Shown piece by piece: positions 17,258 to 25,613 of a stretch of DNA of 37,821 bases. The position numbers were made by a program, and so were the translations under genes. The stretch covers positions 1 through 37,821 of the forward strand of contig NZ_CAJPUY010000040.1 in assembly GCF_905397275.1 (NCBI RefSeq), in the 5' to 3' direction. Each line of letters begins with the position of its first letter. Position 1 is the first letter of the stretch. The DNA is from Cupriavidus yeoncheonensis (GTDB taxonomy: Bacteria > Pseudomonadota > Gammaproteobacteria > Burkholderiales > Burkholderiaceae). Below the pieces are notes generated by a model, which was not told the origin of the DNA, ran no database searches, and was given only the letters and a program-made list of their open reading frames with translations.

Positions 17258-18453
17258 GCTGTTCTCCAGGCTTGCGACCCGCTATCGACGAAACGGGCAA
17301 GGTATGCGAGCGCGGCGCCGGCACCGCCGAGCCAGTGGCTGGCGGCCTGCGCGCGCTTGAAATAGAGCTGGGGGTCGTATTCCCAGGTGAAGCCGATGCC
17401 GCCATGCAGCTGGATGGCCTCCTGCGCGCCAAAGCGCAGCGCTTCGTCGGCCGCGACGGAGGCGGCGGCGATCTCGATCCGGGCATCGGCCATAGCGGCC
17501 ATAGCGGCCATAGCGGCCCTATCGACCATAGCGGCCGCCTCCCATGCCTGCGCCGCCCCATACACCGCCGAGCGCGCGGCTTCGACCAGCACCATCATCT
17601 GCGCGCAGCGGTGCTTGACCGCCTGGAACGAGGCGATGGCGCGGCCGAACTGAATACGTTCCGACGCGTAGGCGACGGTCAGGTCCAGGCACTGCTGGGC
17701 CGCGCCGAGTTGCTCGGCCGCCAGCATCAGCTTGCCGTGCCACCACGCCTGCGCCAGGCCTTGCGCCGCGGCATCGCCACGCGCCAGGCAGGCGTCCGCG
17801 CGCACCGGCAGCCCGTCGAGCCGCAGCGACGCCATGGGCCGCGTGCGGTCGAGCGTATCGAGCGAGGCCAGCGCGAAGCGCGCCTCATCGGCCAGCGCAA
17901 CCGGCTCCAGCACGAACAGCGCGGGCTCGCCGCCATCGAGCGTGGCAGGCACCAGCAGCCAGTCCGCGCCGGCGGCGTCGTGCACCTGCGCGGCGCTGCC
18001 ATGCAGCACGAAGCCGTCCGCGTGCGCCCGGGCGGTGATCGCGACAGCGCCGTACTGCCAGCCACCATCGGCCGGCCATACCGCGGCGGCGCGGCACTCG
18101 CCCGCGGCCAGCCGTTCCAGCCACTGCGCACTGCCGCGCGAACCCAGGGCAGTCTGCAGCCACGGCGCGGCGACGCAGGCCGTGGACCAGAACGGCACGC
18201 ACGCCAGGTGCTGCCCGAGCTGTTCCTGCAGCAGCGCCAGCCCCGGCGCGCCGAGTCCGGCGCCGCCCACGGCTTCAGGCAGTGCGATGCCGCACCAGCC
18301 CAGCTCGCCCGCCACCGCGCGCCACAGCGTGTCGTCGTGGGCCGGGCCGGCCTCGGTCGCGCGCCGCACCGCCGCCGAATCGCTGTGCGCGGCAAGATAG
18401 TCGCGCGCGCTGTCGCGGACCATCCGGTGTTCGACAGAAATGGAGAAATCCAT
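17254..18453 (-). CDS. Acyl-CoA dehydrogenase, possible partner subunit
   Basis: 399 residues. It starts with MDFSISVEHRMVRDSARDYL, has a variable middle, and ends with the AIQLHGGIGFTWEYDPQLYFKRA region of acyl-CoA dehydrogenases. The central flavin-binding segment is poorly conserved. This is the pattern of the less conserved subunit of alpha2beta2 steroid acyl-CoA dehydrogenases. It directly precedes fadE30 (ATGA overlap), but the real partner could be another FadE in the operon. The ATG at 18453 is chosen because the family N-terminus begins there. The ribosome site is weak. An alanine/methionine-rich insertion encoded by a 9-bp tandem repeat lies at residues about 307-321. I cannot assign it to FadE32 or FadE33 with confidence. 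Confidence 0.82.
   Translation of the reverse strand: MDFSISVEHRMVRDSARDYLAAHSDSAAVRRATEAGPAHDDTLWRAVAGELGWCGIALPEAVGGAGLGAPGLALLQEQLGQHLACVPFWSTACVAAPWLQTALGSRGSAQWLERLAAGECRAAAVWPADGGWQYGAVAITARAHADGFVLHGSAAQVHDAAGADWLLVPATLDGGEPALFVLEPVALADEARFALASLDTLDRTRPMASLRLDGLPVRADACLARGDAAAQGLAQAWWHGKLMLAAEQLGAAQQCLDLTVAYASERIQFGRAIASFQAVKHRCAQMMVLVEAARSAVYGAAQAWEAAAMVDRAAMAAMAAMADARIEIAAASVAADEALRFGAQEAIQLHGGIGFTWEYDPQLYFKRAQAASHWLGGAGAALAYLARFVDSGSQAWRTA
17491..17535. repeat. 9-bp coding minisatellite (5 units) inside an acyl-CoA dehydrogenase gene
   Basis: The unit CATAGCGGC occurs at 17491, 17500, 17509 and 17527, with one degenerate unit at 17518. The period is a multiple of three, so copy changes keep the frame. 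It encodes an Ala-Ala-Met run in a helix of the C-terminal domain. Confidence 0.9.
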
Positions 18454-18464
18454 GGCTGTCGCGC

Positions 18465-19340
18465 TCAGGCGCCGTAGACCGGCTGGGGCGGCTCGGCCTG
18501 CGCCAGCAGTCCGGCCACCGCCGCGCCGACTTCCGCCGGTTGCCAGCGTGCGCCCTTGTCGGCCTTCGGCCCGGTGCGCCAGCCGTCGGCCATGGACACC
18601 ATGCCGCCGGCCGCCTCGAACATGCGCCCGGTGACCTGCGCCGAGTCCGCACTGCCCAGCCACACCACCAGCGGTGCGACGTTGGCCGGATCGTAGTAGT
18701 CGAAGCCGCCTTCCGGCGCCTTCATCATGTCGGCGAAGACCTGCTCGGTCATGCCGGTGCGCGCGGCCGGCGCCAGTGCGTTGGCGGTAATGCCGTAGCG
18801 GCCCAGCTCGGCCGCCTGCACCAGCGTCAGCGCGGCAATGCCGGCCTTGGCCGCGGCGTAGTTCGACTGCCCGACCGAGCCTTGCAGCCCCGCGCCGGAA
18901 CTGGTGTTGATGATGCGCGCGTCGACCGCGCGCCCGGCCTTGGCCGCGTCGCGCCAGCGCCTGGCCAGCAGGTTGGCCAGGCAGAAGTGGCCGCGCAGGT
19001 GGACGCGCATCACGTCGTCCCAGTCCGCCTCGGTGAGGCTGAGGAACATGCGGTCACGGCAGATGCCGGCGTTGTTGACCAGCACGTGCACCTCGCCGAA
19101 GGCTTCGACCGCCGCATCGACGATGCGCTGCGCGGTGGCCAGCTGCGTGATGTCGTCATCGCTGGCGAGCGCGGAGCCACCGGCCGCGCGGACTTCCGCG
19201 CAGACCGCCTCGGCCGCTTCGCGCCGGATGTCGTTGACGACCACGTTGGCGCCCTCGGCGCCGAATGCCAGCGCGTAGGCGCGCCCCAGCCCGCCGCCGG
19301 CGCCGGTGATGATGACGGTGCGTCCGTCGCAGATACCCAT
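18465..19340 (-). CDS. Rv3548c-like short-chain dehydrogenase of the steroid C/D-ring locus
   Basis: 291 residues, longer than a minimal SDR because of a C-terminal tail. It carries TGAGGGLG (cofactor), NNAGICRDRMF, RIINTSSGAGLQGSVGQ and the catalytic pair in NYAAAK. The tail GARWQPAEVG...PPQPVYGA is characteristic of the Rv3548c group in the mycobacterial KstR2 regulon. Related proteins are multifunctional hydroxyacyl-CoA dehydrogenases, so oxidation of a 3-hydroxyacyl-CoA from the steroid skeleton is likely. The exact step is not established to my knowledge. The ATG at 19340 opens the family N-terminus MGICDGRTVIITG. It lies 10 nt after fadA6 and 11 nt before the next dehydrogenase gene. 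Confidence 0.85.
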   Translation of the reverse strand: MGICDGRTVIITGAGGGLGRAYALAFGAEGANVVVNDIRREAAEAVCAEVRAAGGSALASDDDITQLATAQRIVDAAVEAFGEVHVLVNNAGICRDRMFLSLTEADWDDVMRVHLRGHFCLANLLARRWRDAAKAGRAVDARIINTSSGAGLQGSVGQSNYAAAKAGIAALTLVQAAELGRYGITANALAPAARTGMTEQVFADMMKAPEGGFDYYDPANVAPLVVWLGSADSAQVTGRMFEAAGGMVSMADGWRTGPKADKGARWQPAEVGAAVAGLLAQAEPPQPVYGA

Positions 19341-19350
19341 GGCGTTCTCC

Positions 19351-20508
19351 TTACAGGCGTTCGATGATGGTGACGTTGGCCAGCCCGCCGCCTTCGCACA
19401 TGGTCTGCAGGCCATAGCGGCCGCCAGTGCGTTCGAGTTCGTGCAGCAGCGTGGTCATCAGGCGCGCGCCGGTGGCGCCCAGCGGGTGGCCCAGCGCGAT
19501 GGCGCCGCCATTGGGGTTGGTGCGCTCGGGCGCGTAGCCGGTCTCGGCCAGCCACGCCATCGCCACCGAGGCAAAGGCCTCATTGATCTCGACCACGTCG
19601 ATATCCGACAGGCGCAGGCCGCTGCGTTCCAGCGCGCGCTTCGTCGCGGGGATCGGCGCGGTCAGCATCCACAGCGGATCGTCGCCCAGCACGCTCATAT
19701 GCGCGATGCGCGCACGCGGGGTGAGCTGGTAGCGCTTGAGCGCCTCTTCGGAAACGATCAGCAGCGCGGCCGCGGCGTCGGCGGTCTGGCTGGACACCGC
19801 CGCGGTCAGCGAGCTGCCCGGCAGCAGCGGTTCCAGCGCGGCCATCTTCGCCAGCGTGGTATCGGGGCGCGGCGTCTCGTCCTGCTTCACGCCCTCGCAC
19901 GGCACGATCTCGCGCGCGAAGCGGCCGCCCTCGATCGCAGCGGCCGCACGCTGGTGGCTTTCCAGCGCATAGGCTTCCATGGCCTCGCGCGACAGCTTCC
20001 AGTGCTCGGCAATGCGCTGCGCGGCGTGGAACTGCGATACCGGCGCATCGCCGAAGCGCGCCTGCCAGCCCTTGCTGCCCGAGAACGGGTCGGCAAAGCC
20101 CAGCGCCTGCCCGGCCAGCATCGCCGACGAGATCGGGATCTGCGTCATGGTCTGCACGCCGCCGGCGATCACCACGTCCTGCGTGCCGCTCATCACCGCC
20201 TGCGCGGCAAAGTGCACGGCCTGCTGGGACGAGCCGCACTGGCGGTCCACCGTCACGCCCGGCACGGTCAGCGGCAACCCGGCCGCCAGCCATGCGCTGC
20301 GCGCGATATTGCCGGCCAGCGGGCCGATGGTGTCGACGCAGCCGAATACCACGTCGTCGTAGTCCCCGGCGGGAATGCCGTTGCGGCGCACCAGTTCGGC
20401 CAGCACGAAGCCGCCCAGGTCGGCGCCGTGCATGTGCGACAGTCCGCCCTTGCGGCGCCCGGTGGGCGTACGCAGGGCATCAACGATATAGGCGTCTTTC
20501 ATGATCAT
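19351..20508 (-). CDS. fadA6: FadA6-like thiolase
   Basis: 385 residues. The nucleophile is Cys91 in TVDRQCGSSQQA. The His is in NPNGGAIALGHPLGATGA and the second Cys in YGLQTMCEGGG. The opening AYIVDALRTPTGRR, QIPISSAM and the C-terminal ERTGGRYGLQTMCEGGGLANV match mycobacterial FadA6 (Rv3556c). That enzyme thiolyses a late ring-opened intermediate of HIP breakdown. Two in-frame ATGs (20508 and 20502) are possible starts, and a GAAAGAGAG stretch precedes the first. The gene follows the smaller acyl-CoA dehydrogenase after 14 nt, in keeping with dehydrogenation followed by thiolysis. Confidence 0.92.
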   Translation of the reverse strand: MIMKDAYIVDALRTPTGRRKGGLSHMHGADLGGFVLAELVRRNGIPAGDYDDVVFGCVDTIGPLAGNIARSAWLAAGLPLTVPGVTVDRQCGSSQQAVHFAAQAVMSGTQDVVIAGGVQTMTQIPISSAMLAGQALGFADPFSGSKGWQARFGDAPVSQFHAAQRIAEHWKLSREAMEAYALESHQRAAAAIEGGRFAREIVPCEGVKQDETPRPDTTLAKMAALEPLLPGSSLTAAVSSQTADAAAALLIVSEEALKRYQLTPRARIAHMSVLGDDPLWMLTAPIPATKRALERSGLRLSDIDVVEINEAFASVAMAWLAETGYAPERTNPNGGAIALGHPLGATGARLMTTLLHELERTGGRYGLQTMCEGGGLANVTIIERL

Positions 20509-20522
20509 TTCTCTCTTTCGAT

Positions 20523-21590
20523 TCAGGCGAAGGTCGCCCCGGCGCCGATGTCATGCCCGCCGTCCAGGATGTGCGCGCCCACGCGCGCCTTGTGGAAGGC
20601 ACGGTCGCCCCAGCTTCCCGCCAGCGCCCAGGCCCGCTTGGTGAAGATCTGCAGGTCCAGCTCCCAGGTGTAGCCCATCGCGCCATGCACCTGGATCGCC
20701 TGCCGTGCCGCGGTCCACGCACAGCGCGCGGCCGCCACGCGGGCATGCGAGACGTGCAGGCCCGCATCCGGCAGGCCATGCGCCAGCGCGGCCGCGGCGC
20801 GCAGCAGCACCGGCTTGGCGAATTCAAGCTGGATCGCCACGTCCGCCAGCAGGTGCTTGACCGCCTGGTAGGCGCCGATCGCCTTGCCGAACTGCTTGCG
20901 CTGCGCGCTGTAGTCGATCGCCAGGTCGAGCATGCGCTGCGTCAGCCCCAGCTGCTGGGCGGCCACGCCGAGCGCGCCGCGGTTCAGTGCCATGTCCCAC
21001 AGGCCGGTGCCGGCGGGGATCAGTTCGGTGCCCGCGTCGGGCTGCCACGCCAGCTCGAACAGGCGGCGCGACGGATCGAGGCCGGTGCGCGGCGTCAGCG
21101 TGACATGGTCCGGGCGCAGCAGGTGGACAGCGCCGTCGTGCGCGCACAGGATGGCGTCGGCGACATGGGCGTCGGCCACCAGCCGCTCCTGCGGATGCGC
21201 GACCGCCACGCGGGCATCGCCCGTGGCAATGCGCTCCAGCAATGTGGCGCAGCGCTCGCGCGCCGATGCATGCGGAGCGACGGCGAGCGCATCGCGCAGT
21301 AGCCCGGCCGCCACCAGTGCCGTGTCAAGCAACGGCTCGGGCAGCGCGAAATAGCCGCACGCCTGCGCCAGCGGTGCCCATTCCACCTCTCCCAGCGCCA
21401 GCCCGCCCTGCTCCTGCGGCACCATCAGGCCGGTCAGCCCCTGGTCGGCAAGCTGGCGCCACAGCGCGTCGGAGCGGCCCGTGTCGGTGTTCCAGAGCTC
21501 GCGCGTCAGTTCCGGCGTCATCTCTGTCATCAGGAAGCGCCGGATCGCCTCGGCGAACTGTTCCTGTTCTTCGGTCAGTGTGAAATCCAT
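20523..21590 (-). CDS. Acyl-CoA dehydrogenase, FadE32/FadE33-like subunit
   Basis: 355 residues, shorter than the 380-400 of a complete acyl-CoA dehydrogenase. It has the usual start MDFTLTEEQEQFAEAIRRFL and a C-terminal QVHGAMGYTWELDLQIFTKRA, but a reduced middle domain. This is typical of the second subunit of steroid alpha2beta2 dehydrogenases. It follows the FadE31-like gene after 20 nt, which makes the two a likely heteromer acting on a ring-opened C/D-ring CoA ester. The ATG at 21590 is preferred over an upstream one because it begins the family N-terminus and has a G-rich ribosome site. FadE32 and FadE33 cannot be told apart without alignment. Confidence 0.85.
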   Translation of the reverse strand: MDFTLTEEQEQFAEAIRRFLMTEMTPELTRELWNTDTGRSDALWRQLADQGLTGLMVPQEQGGLALGEVEWAPLAQACGYFALPEPLLDTALVAAGLLRDALAVAPHASARERCATLLERIATGDARVAVAHPQERLVADAHVADAILCAHDGAVHLLRPDHVTLTPRTGLDPSRRLFELAWQPDAGTELIPAGTGLWDMALNRGALGVAAQQLGLTQRMLDLAIDYSAQRKQFGKAIGAYQAVKHLLADVAIQLEFAKPVLLRAAAALAHGLPDAGLHVSHARVAAARCAWTAARQAIQVHGAMGYTWELDLQIFTKRAWALAGSWGDRAFHKARVGAHILDGGHDIGAGATFA

Positions 21591-21610
21591 CGTGTTTCCC
21601 CCGGGTGCCG

Positions 21611-22777
21611 TCACGCGCGCGGCATGCCGAGCAGGCGCTCGGCGACGATATTGCGCTGGATCTCGTTAGTGCCGGCATAGATCGGCCCGGCCTGCGAGAA
21701 CAGGAAGCCGTCCAGCCAGTGGCCGAGCGAACCCGGCGGCTGGCCCGCGGGCGCGACTTCCGCCGCCTGCCCCAGGATCGCCAGCGCGGTGTCGTGCATA
21801 TGGATGTCCAGCTCGGACCAGAACACCTTATTCGTGCTCGACTCCGCGCCGATGTGGCCGCCGCGCACCAGCCGGCTCGCGGTGGCGTAGGTGGACAGCG
21901 TGTAGGCCTCGGCATCCATCCATGCGCGCAGCACCGCGTCGCGCAGCGACGGGTCGCGGTCCGCGGCCTCGCGGTTGGCCTGGTACAGCCGGACCAGCGC
22001 GCGCGCGGTTTCCTGGAAGCGGGCCGGCGAGCGCAGCATCAGGCCGCGTTCGAAGCCGGCCGTGGCCATGGCCACCTGCCAGCCGGCACCTTCGGCGGCC
22101 AGGCGGTTCTCCACCGGCACGCGCACGTCGTCGAAGAAGATCTCGGCAAAGCCGGTCTGCCCGTTGAGCTGGCGGATCGGCCGCACGGTGATGCCGGGCG
22201 TATTCAGCGGCACCAGCACGAAGGTCAGCCCGTGGTGGCGCGTCGACGCCGGATCGGTGCGGAACAACCCGAACAGCCAGTCCGCCCACACCGCGCGCGT
22301 CGACCAGATCTTCTGGCCGTTGATTACATAGTCATCGCCATCGCGGATCGCGCTGCAGCGGATCGCGGCCATGTCGGAGCCGGCGTTCGGCTCGGACCAG
22401 CCCTGCGCCCAGATATGCTCGCCCGAGGCCATGCGCGGCAGGAAGCGCGCCTTCTGCGCCTCGGTGCCGAACTCCATCAGCGTGGGCCCGAGCAGGAAGA
22501 TGCCGTTCTGGTTGACGCGCATCGGCGCGCCGGCACGCCAGTACTCTTCCTCGAAGATCAGCCACTCGATCAGGTCGCAGCCGCGCCCGCCCAGTTCGGC
22601 CGGCCACGTGACCATGCTCCAGCGGCCCTGGTCGAGCGTGGCTTCCCACGCGCGGTGCTGGGCAAAGCCCTCTTCGGTGTCGAAGCTGGCCAGCGGCGTG
22701 CGCGGCACGTGCGCGGCCATCCAGTCGCGCACTTCGGCGCGAAAGGCGCGCTGGGCGTCGGTATATTCAAGCTGCAT
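21611..22777 (-). CDS. fadE31: FadE31-like acyl-CoA dehydrogenase
   Basis: 388 residues and a complete fold. EEGFAQHRAWE, VTWPAELGGRG, FEEEYWRAGAPMR, IWAQGWSEPNAGSDMA (flavin site), GQKIWSTRAVWADW, ERGLMLRSPARF and GPIYAGTNEIQRNIVAERLLG correspond to mycobacterial FadE31 (Rv3562) in the same order. FadE31 belongs to the KstR2 regulon and acts in C/D-ring degradation with another FadE subunit, here probably the product of the next gene. The ATG overlaps the end of echA20 by 11 nt, so the two are translationally coupled. Confidence 0.9.
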   Translation of the reverse strand: MQLEYTDAQRAFRAEVRDWMAAHVPRTPLASFDTEEGFAQHRAWEATLDQGRWSMVTWPAELGGRGCDLIEWLIFEEEYWRAGAPMRVNQNGIFLLGPTLMEFGTEAQKARFLPRMASGEHIWAQGWSEPNAGSDMAAIRCSAIRDGDDYVINGQKIWSTRAVWADWLFGLFRTDPASTRHHGLTFVLVPLNTPGITVRPIRQLNGQTGFAEIFFDDVRVPVENRLAAEGAGWQVAMATAGFERGLMLRSPARFQETARALVRLYQANREAADRDPSLRDAVLRAWMDAEAYTLSTYATASRLVRGGHIGAESSTNKVFWSELDIHMHDTALAILGQAAEVAPAGQPPGSLGHWLDGFLFSQAGPIYAGTNEIQRNIVAERLLGMPRA

Positions 22778-23576
22778 CGCGTGCCCCCTCGTTCCCTGTG
22801 CCGGAGCCGGCGAAGCTGGCTTCGCGGCCTTCGACGAAGGCGGCGCGCGCCTCGCCGGAATCCGCGCTCATATAGGCCTGCAGCGTGAAGCCCTGCTCCC
22901 AGCGGTACTTGTCCTCCAGGTTGCCGTCTTCCACGCCGTTGAGCGCTTCCTTGGCGAGCTGCAGCATGGCCGGGCTCTTGGCCGCGATCTGGCGGGCCAG
23001 CGCCATGGCGGCGTCGCGCAGTGCCGCGCGCGGGACCACGCGCTCGACCGCGCCAAGACGGTAGGCCTCGGCGGCATCGATCATCTCGCCGGTGAAGTAC
23101 ATCGCCCTGACCTTCTGCACGCCGAACATGCGCTGCAGGTGTGCGCCGCCGCCCATGGCGCCGCGGTCGATCTCCGGCACGCCAAAGCGCGCGCACTCCG
23201 ACGCGACGATGATGTCGGCCGCGCCGCAGATGCCGATGCCGCCGCCCAGCACGAAGCCGTGCACGGCCACGATGACCGGCTTGGGATTGCGGTGCACGGC
23301 GCGGAAGGTGGCGTAGTTGCCGGCGTTGACGCCGACGATGCGCTCCGGGTGTGCCGACAGCTCCTTGATATCGACGCCCGCGCAGAAGCCGCGGCCTTCG
23401 CCGCGCAGCACGATCACGCGCACGGCCGGATCGGCGCCGAGGCGGTCGATGGCGGCGGCCAGCGCGTGCCAGCCGGCGTTATCGAGCGCGTTGACGGGCG
23501 GGTGGTCGATCACCAGTTCGGCGATGCCATCGGCGGTGTCGATGCGGAACGGCCCGGTCTTGTGGTTGATTTGCAT
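22767..23576 (-). CDS. echA20: EchA20-like ring-opening crotonase
   Basis: 269 residues of the crotonase fold. IDHPPVNALDNAGWHALA, LRGEGRGFCAGVDIKEL, ATFRAVHRNPKPVIVAVHG, GGGIGICGAADIIVASE and PEIDRGAMGGGAHLQRMF follow mycobacterial EchA20 (Rv3550) closely. EchA20 hydrolyses a carbon-carbon bond to open ring D of the HIP-derived CoA ester (HIEC-CoA), before IpdAB opens ring C. The oxyanion-hole segments (RGFCAGVDIKE and GGGIG) are intact. The ATG at 23576 has a GAGGAAACC ribosome site; an upstream in-frame extension lacks one. It lies 19 nt after ipdC. Confidence 0.92.
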   Translation of the reverse strand: MQINHKTGPFRIDTADGIAELVIDHPPVNALDNAGWHALAAAIDRLGADPAVRVIVLRGEGRGFCAGVDIKELSAHPERIVGVNAGNYATFRAVHRNPKPVIVAVHGFVLGGGIGICGAADIIVASECARFGVPEIDRGAMGGGAHLQRMFGVQKVRAMYFTGEMIDAAEAYRLGAVERVVPRAALRDAAMALARQIAAKSPAMLQLAKEALNGVEDGNLEDKYRWEQGFTLQAYMSADSGEARAAFVEGREASFAGSGTGNEGARDAA

Positions 23577-23595
23577 GGTTTCCTCTGTCTGTGGG

Positions 23596-24699
23596 TCAGG
23601 CCGCTGCAGCCAGTCCGGTTCCTGCCAGCGCCGCCAGCACCGCAAGCCGTGCCTGCGCCTGCACGGCCATGCCGGCCACGATCTGCTCGCACGATTCGAT
23701 CGCGCCGATGGCGGCGGCCGCCTGGCCGCTGGGCAGCACGCCCTCGTCCGGGCAGCCCTCCACCATCGCGCGCTGGATCAGCACCGGCGCATTGGCGGCC
23801 ATCAGGGTCTGGGCGGCGCTGTAGTCCTGCTCGCGCATGGCGCGCCAGGCGGTGGCCAGCATCTGCGTGCCGCGCATGCCGGTGCGTGCCTGCCATTTGC
23901 GCGCGGCCGCCAGCGCCAGCCAGGTGCGCCGCCACGGGCCGGCCTTCTCCAGCTCCAGCAGCAAGCGGTTGTCGATCATCCGCTGCGGCAGGCCGTCGAT
24001 AGCCAGCGACACGCGGATCTGGCCCGGGTCGCGCACCTTGACGTAGCGCTCCAGCGTCTGCGCCGGCACGGGCGATTCCGCCGACATCAGGAAGCGCGTG
24101 CCCATGGCCACGCCGGCGGCGCCGTAGGCCAGCGCCGCGGCCAGCCCGCGGCCGTCGAAGAAGCCGCCCGCGGCCACCACCGGCACGCTGACGCTGTCCA
24201 GCACCTGCGGCAGCAGCAATGTCGTGGGCGTGCCGCCGGTATGGCCGCCACCCTCGCCGCCCTGCACGGTGACCACGTCCGCGCCCATCTCGACGGCCTT
24301 GGCCGCGTGCTTCGCGGCGCCGACCGTCGGCATGCAGACGATCCCCGCCGCCTTGAGCCGGCCGACCATCTTCGCGTCCGGGCCGCGCCCGTAGCTGACC
24401 GCGCGCAGCCGGTGGCGGATCGCCATCTCGATCACTTCGTCAGCGTTGGGCTGGAACATGTGGAAGTTGATGCCGAAGGGCCGCTCGCTGAGCGCCCTGA
24501 CACGCAGGATCTCGCGCTCGACCTCGCCGGGCGGGATGGTTGCGCCGGCCAGGAAGCCGAACGCCCCGGCGTTGCCGCTGGCCGCGACCAGCCTTGCGTC
24601 CGCCACCCAGCCCATCGCCGTCTGGACGATGGGATAGCGGCAGCCCAGCAGGTCGCACAGCACGGTGTGCAGGCTCGCGTTGCTCGTGCCGGCGCTCAT
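23596..24699 (-). CDS. ipdC: IpdC-like flavin-dependent reductase (nitronate monooxygenase fold)
   Basis: 367 residues, FMN TIM barrel. PIVQTAMGWVADARLVAASGN near the start, MPTVGAAKHA, the flavin-phosphate/His segment VQGGEGGGHTG, AAGGFFDGRGLAAALAYGA and AMGTRFLMS match mycobacterial IpdC (Rv3553) rather than true nitronate monooxygenases. IpdC is needed in the same steps as EchA20 and IpdAB and is thought to reduce a ring-derived enoyl intermediate. The start overlaps the stop of the upstream crotonase as ATGA. A automated annotation would probably call it nitronate monooxygenase or 2-nitropropane dioxygenase, which the context contradicts. Confidence 0.9.
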   Translation of the reverse strand: MSAGTSNASLHTVLCDLLGCRYPIVQTAMGWVADARLVAASGNAGAFGFLAGATIPPGEVEREILRVRALSERPFGINFHMFQPNADEVIEMAIRHRLRAVSYGRGPDAKMVGRLKAAGIVCMPTVGAAKHAAKAVEMGADVVTVQGGEGGGHTGGTPTTLLLPQVLDSVSVPVVAAGGFFDGRGLAAALAYGAAGVAMGTRFLMSAESPVPAQTLERYVKVRDPGQIRVSLAIDGLPQRMIDNRLLLELEKAGPWRRTWLALAAARKWQARTGMRGTQMLATAWRAMREQDYSAAQTLMAANAPVLIQRAMVEGCPDEGVLPSGQAAAAIGAIESCEQIVAGMAVQAQARLAVLAALAGTGLAAAA

Positions 24700-25595
24700 G
24701 CCTTCCCCTCGCCGCCGGTGCGTTGCGACGCCGCCATCGCACGCGCGTCATAGCCGCCGAGCTTGTCGCCGCTGACCAGTTCGTTGTGCGCATGGGCGAA
24801 GTGGTGCCAGGCAAAGACCGCATCCATTGCCGTGCGCTTGCCCTGCAGGTCTTCCACATGGTTGATCGCCTGCTTGGTCAGCGTCAGGCCCAGCCGCGGC
24901 ATCTGCGCGACCTTGGCGGCCATGCCGTAGACCGCTTCCTCCAGCGCTTCGCGCGGCACCACGCGATTGACCATGCCCATGCGCTCGGCGCGCTCGGCGC
25001 CCATGCGCTCGCCCAGGAACAGGAATTCCTTGGCGATGCGCGGGTGCAGCTCGTAGGGATGCGCGAAGTACTCCACGCCGGGAATGCCCATGCGCACCAC
25101 CGGATCGGCAAAGAAGGCATCGTCCGAGGCCACGATCAGGTCGCACACCCAGGCAAGCATCAGCCCGCCGGCAACGCACGCGCCGTGCACCATCGCGATC
25201 GTAGGCTTCGGCAGCTCGCGCCAGCGCCGGCACATACCGAGGTAGACCTCCTGCTCGCGCGCATAGAGGAACTCGCCGCCAGGCTTGTTGACGTGGTCAT
25301 ACCAGAGCGAGGCACGCTCGAACGACTCATTGATATCACGCCCCGGCGTGCCGATGTCGTGCCCGGCCGAGAAATGCTTGCCGGCGCCGCGCAGCACGAT
25401 CACCTTGACCGCGTCGTCACAGGCGGCGCGCCGGTAGGCTTCGTCCAGCGCATACGTCATCTTCGAGTTCTGCGCGTTGTGGTACTGCGGCCGGTTCATG
25501 GTCACGGTGGCAATGCCGTCCGCGACGCTGTAGAGCACTTCGGCATTGGGGCCCAGGGCGACGGCTTCGGTGGGCTCGATGGCTGGCGTTGTCAT
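24696..25595 (-). CDS. Enoyl-CoA hydratase/isomerase family protein inserted between ipdB and ipdC
   Basis: 299 residues of the crotonase fold with the oxyanion segments HFSAGHDIG and ACVAGGLML. A long loop after the first segment (residues about 85-120, GRDINESFERASLWYDHVNK) and a C-terminal extension make it larger than classic enoyl-CoA hydratases. In the actinobacterial locus as I know it ipdA, ipdB and ipdC are adjacent, so this gene is an insertion into the conserved block. It could hydrate an unsaturated CoA ester between two ring-opening steps or act on the steroid side chain. The function is not known. It starts 18 nt after ipdB, and its stop is coupled to the ipdC start. Confidence 0.85.
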   Translation of the reverse strand: MTTPAIEPTEAVALGPNAEVLYSVADGIATVTMNRPQYHNAQNSKMTYALDEAYRRAACDDAVKVIVLRGAGKHFSAGHDIGTPGRDINESFERASLWYDHVNKPGGEFLYAREQEVYLGMCRRWRELPKPTIAMVHGACVAGGLMLAWVCDLIVASDDAFFADPVVRMGIPGVEYFAHPYELHPRIAKEFLFLGERMGAERAERMGMVNRVVPREALEEAVYGMAAKVAQMPRLGLTLTKQAINHVEDLQGKRTAMDAVFAWHHFAHAHNELVSGDKLGGYDARAMAASQRTGGEGKA

Positions 25596-25613
25596 GTCGG
25601 CGTGTTTCCTGTC

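Noticed and set aside
23596..24699. Annotation as nitronate monooxygenase
   Set aside because: Motifs and neighbours (echA20, ipdA, ipdB) fit IpdC far better; no nitroalkane pathway genes are present.
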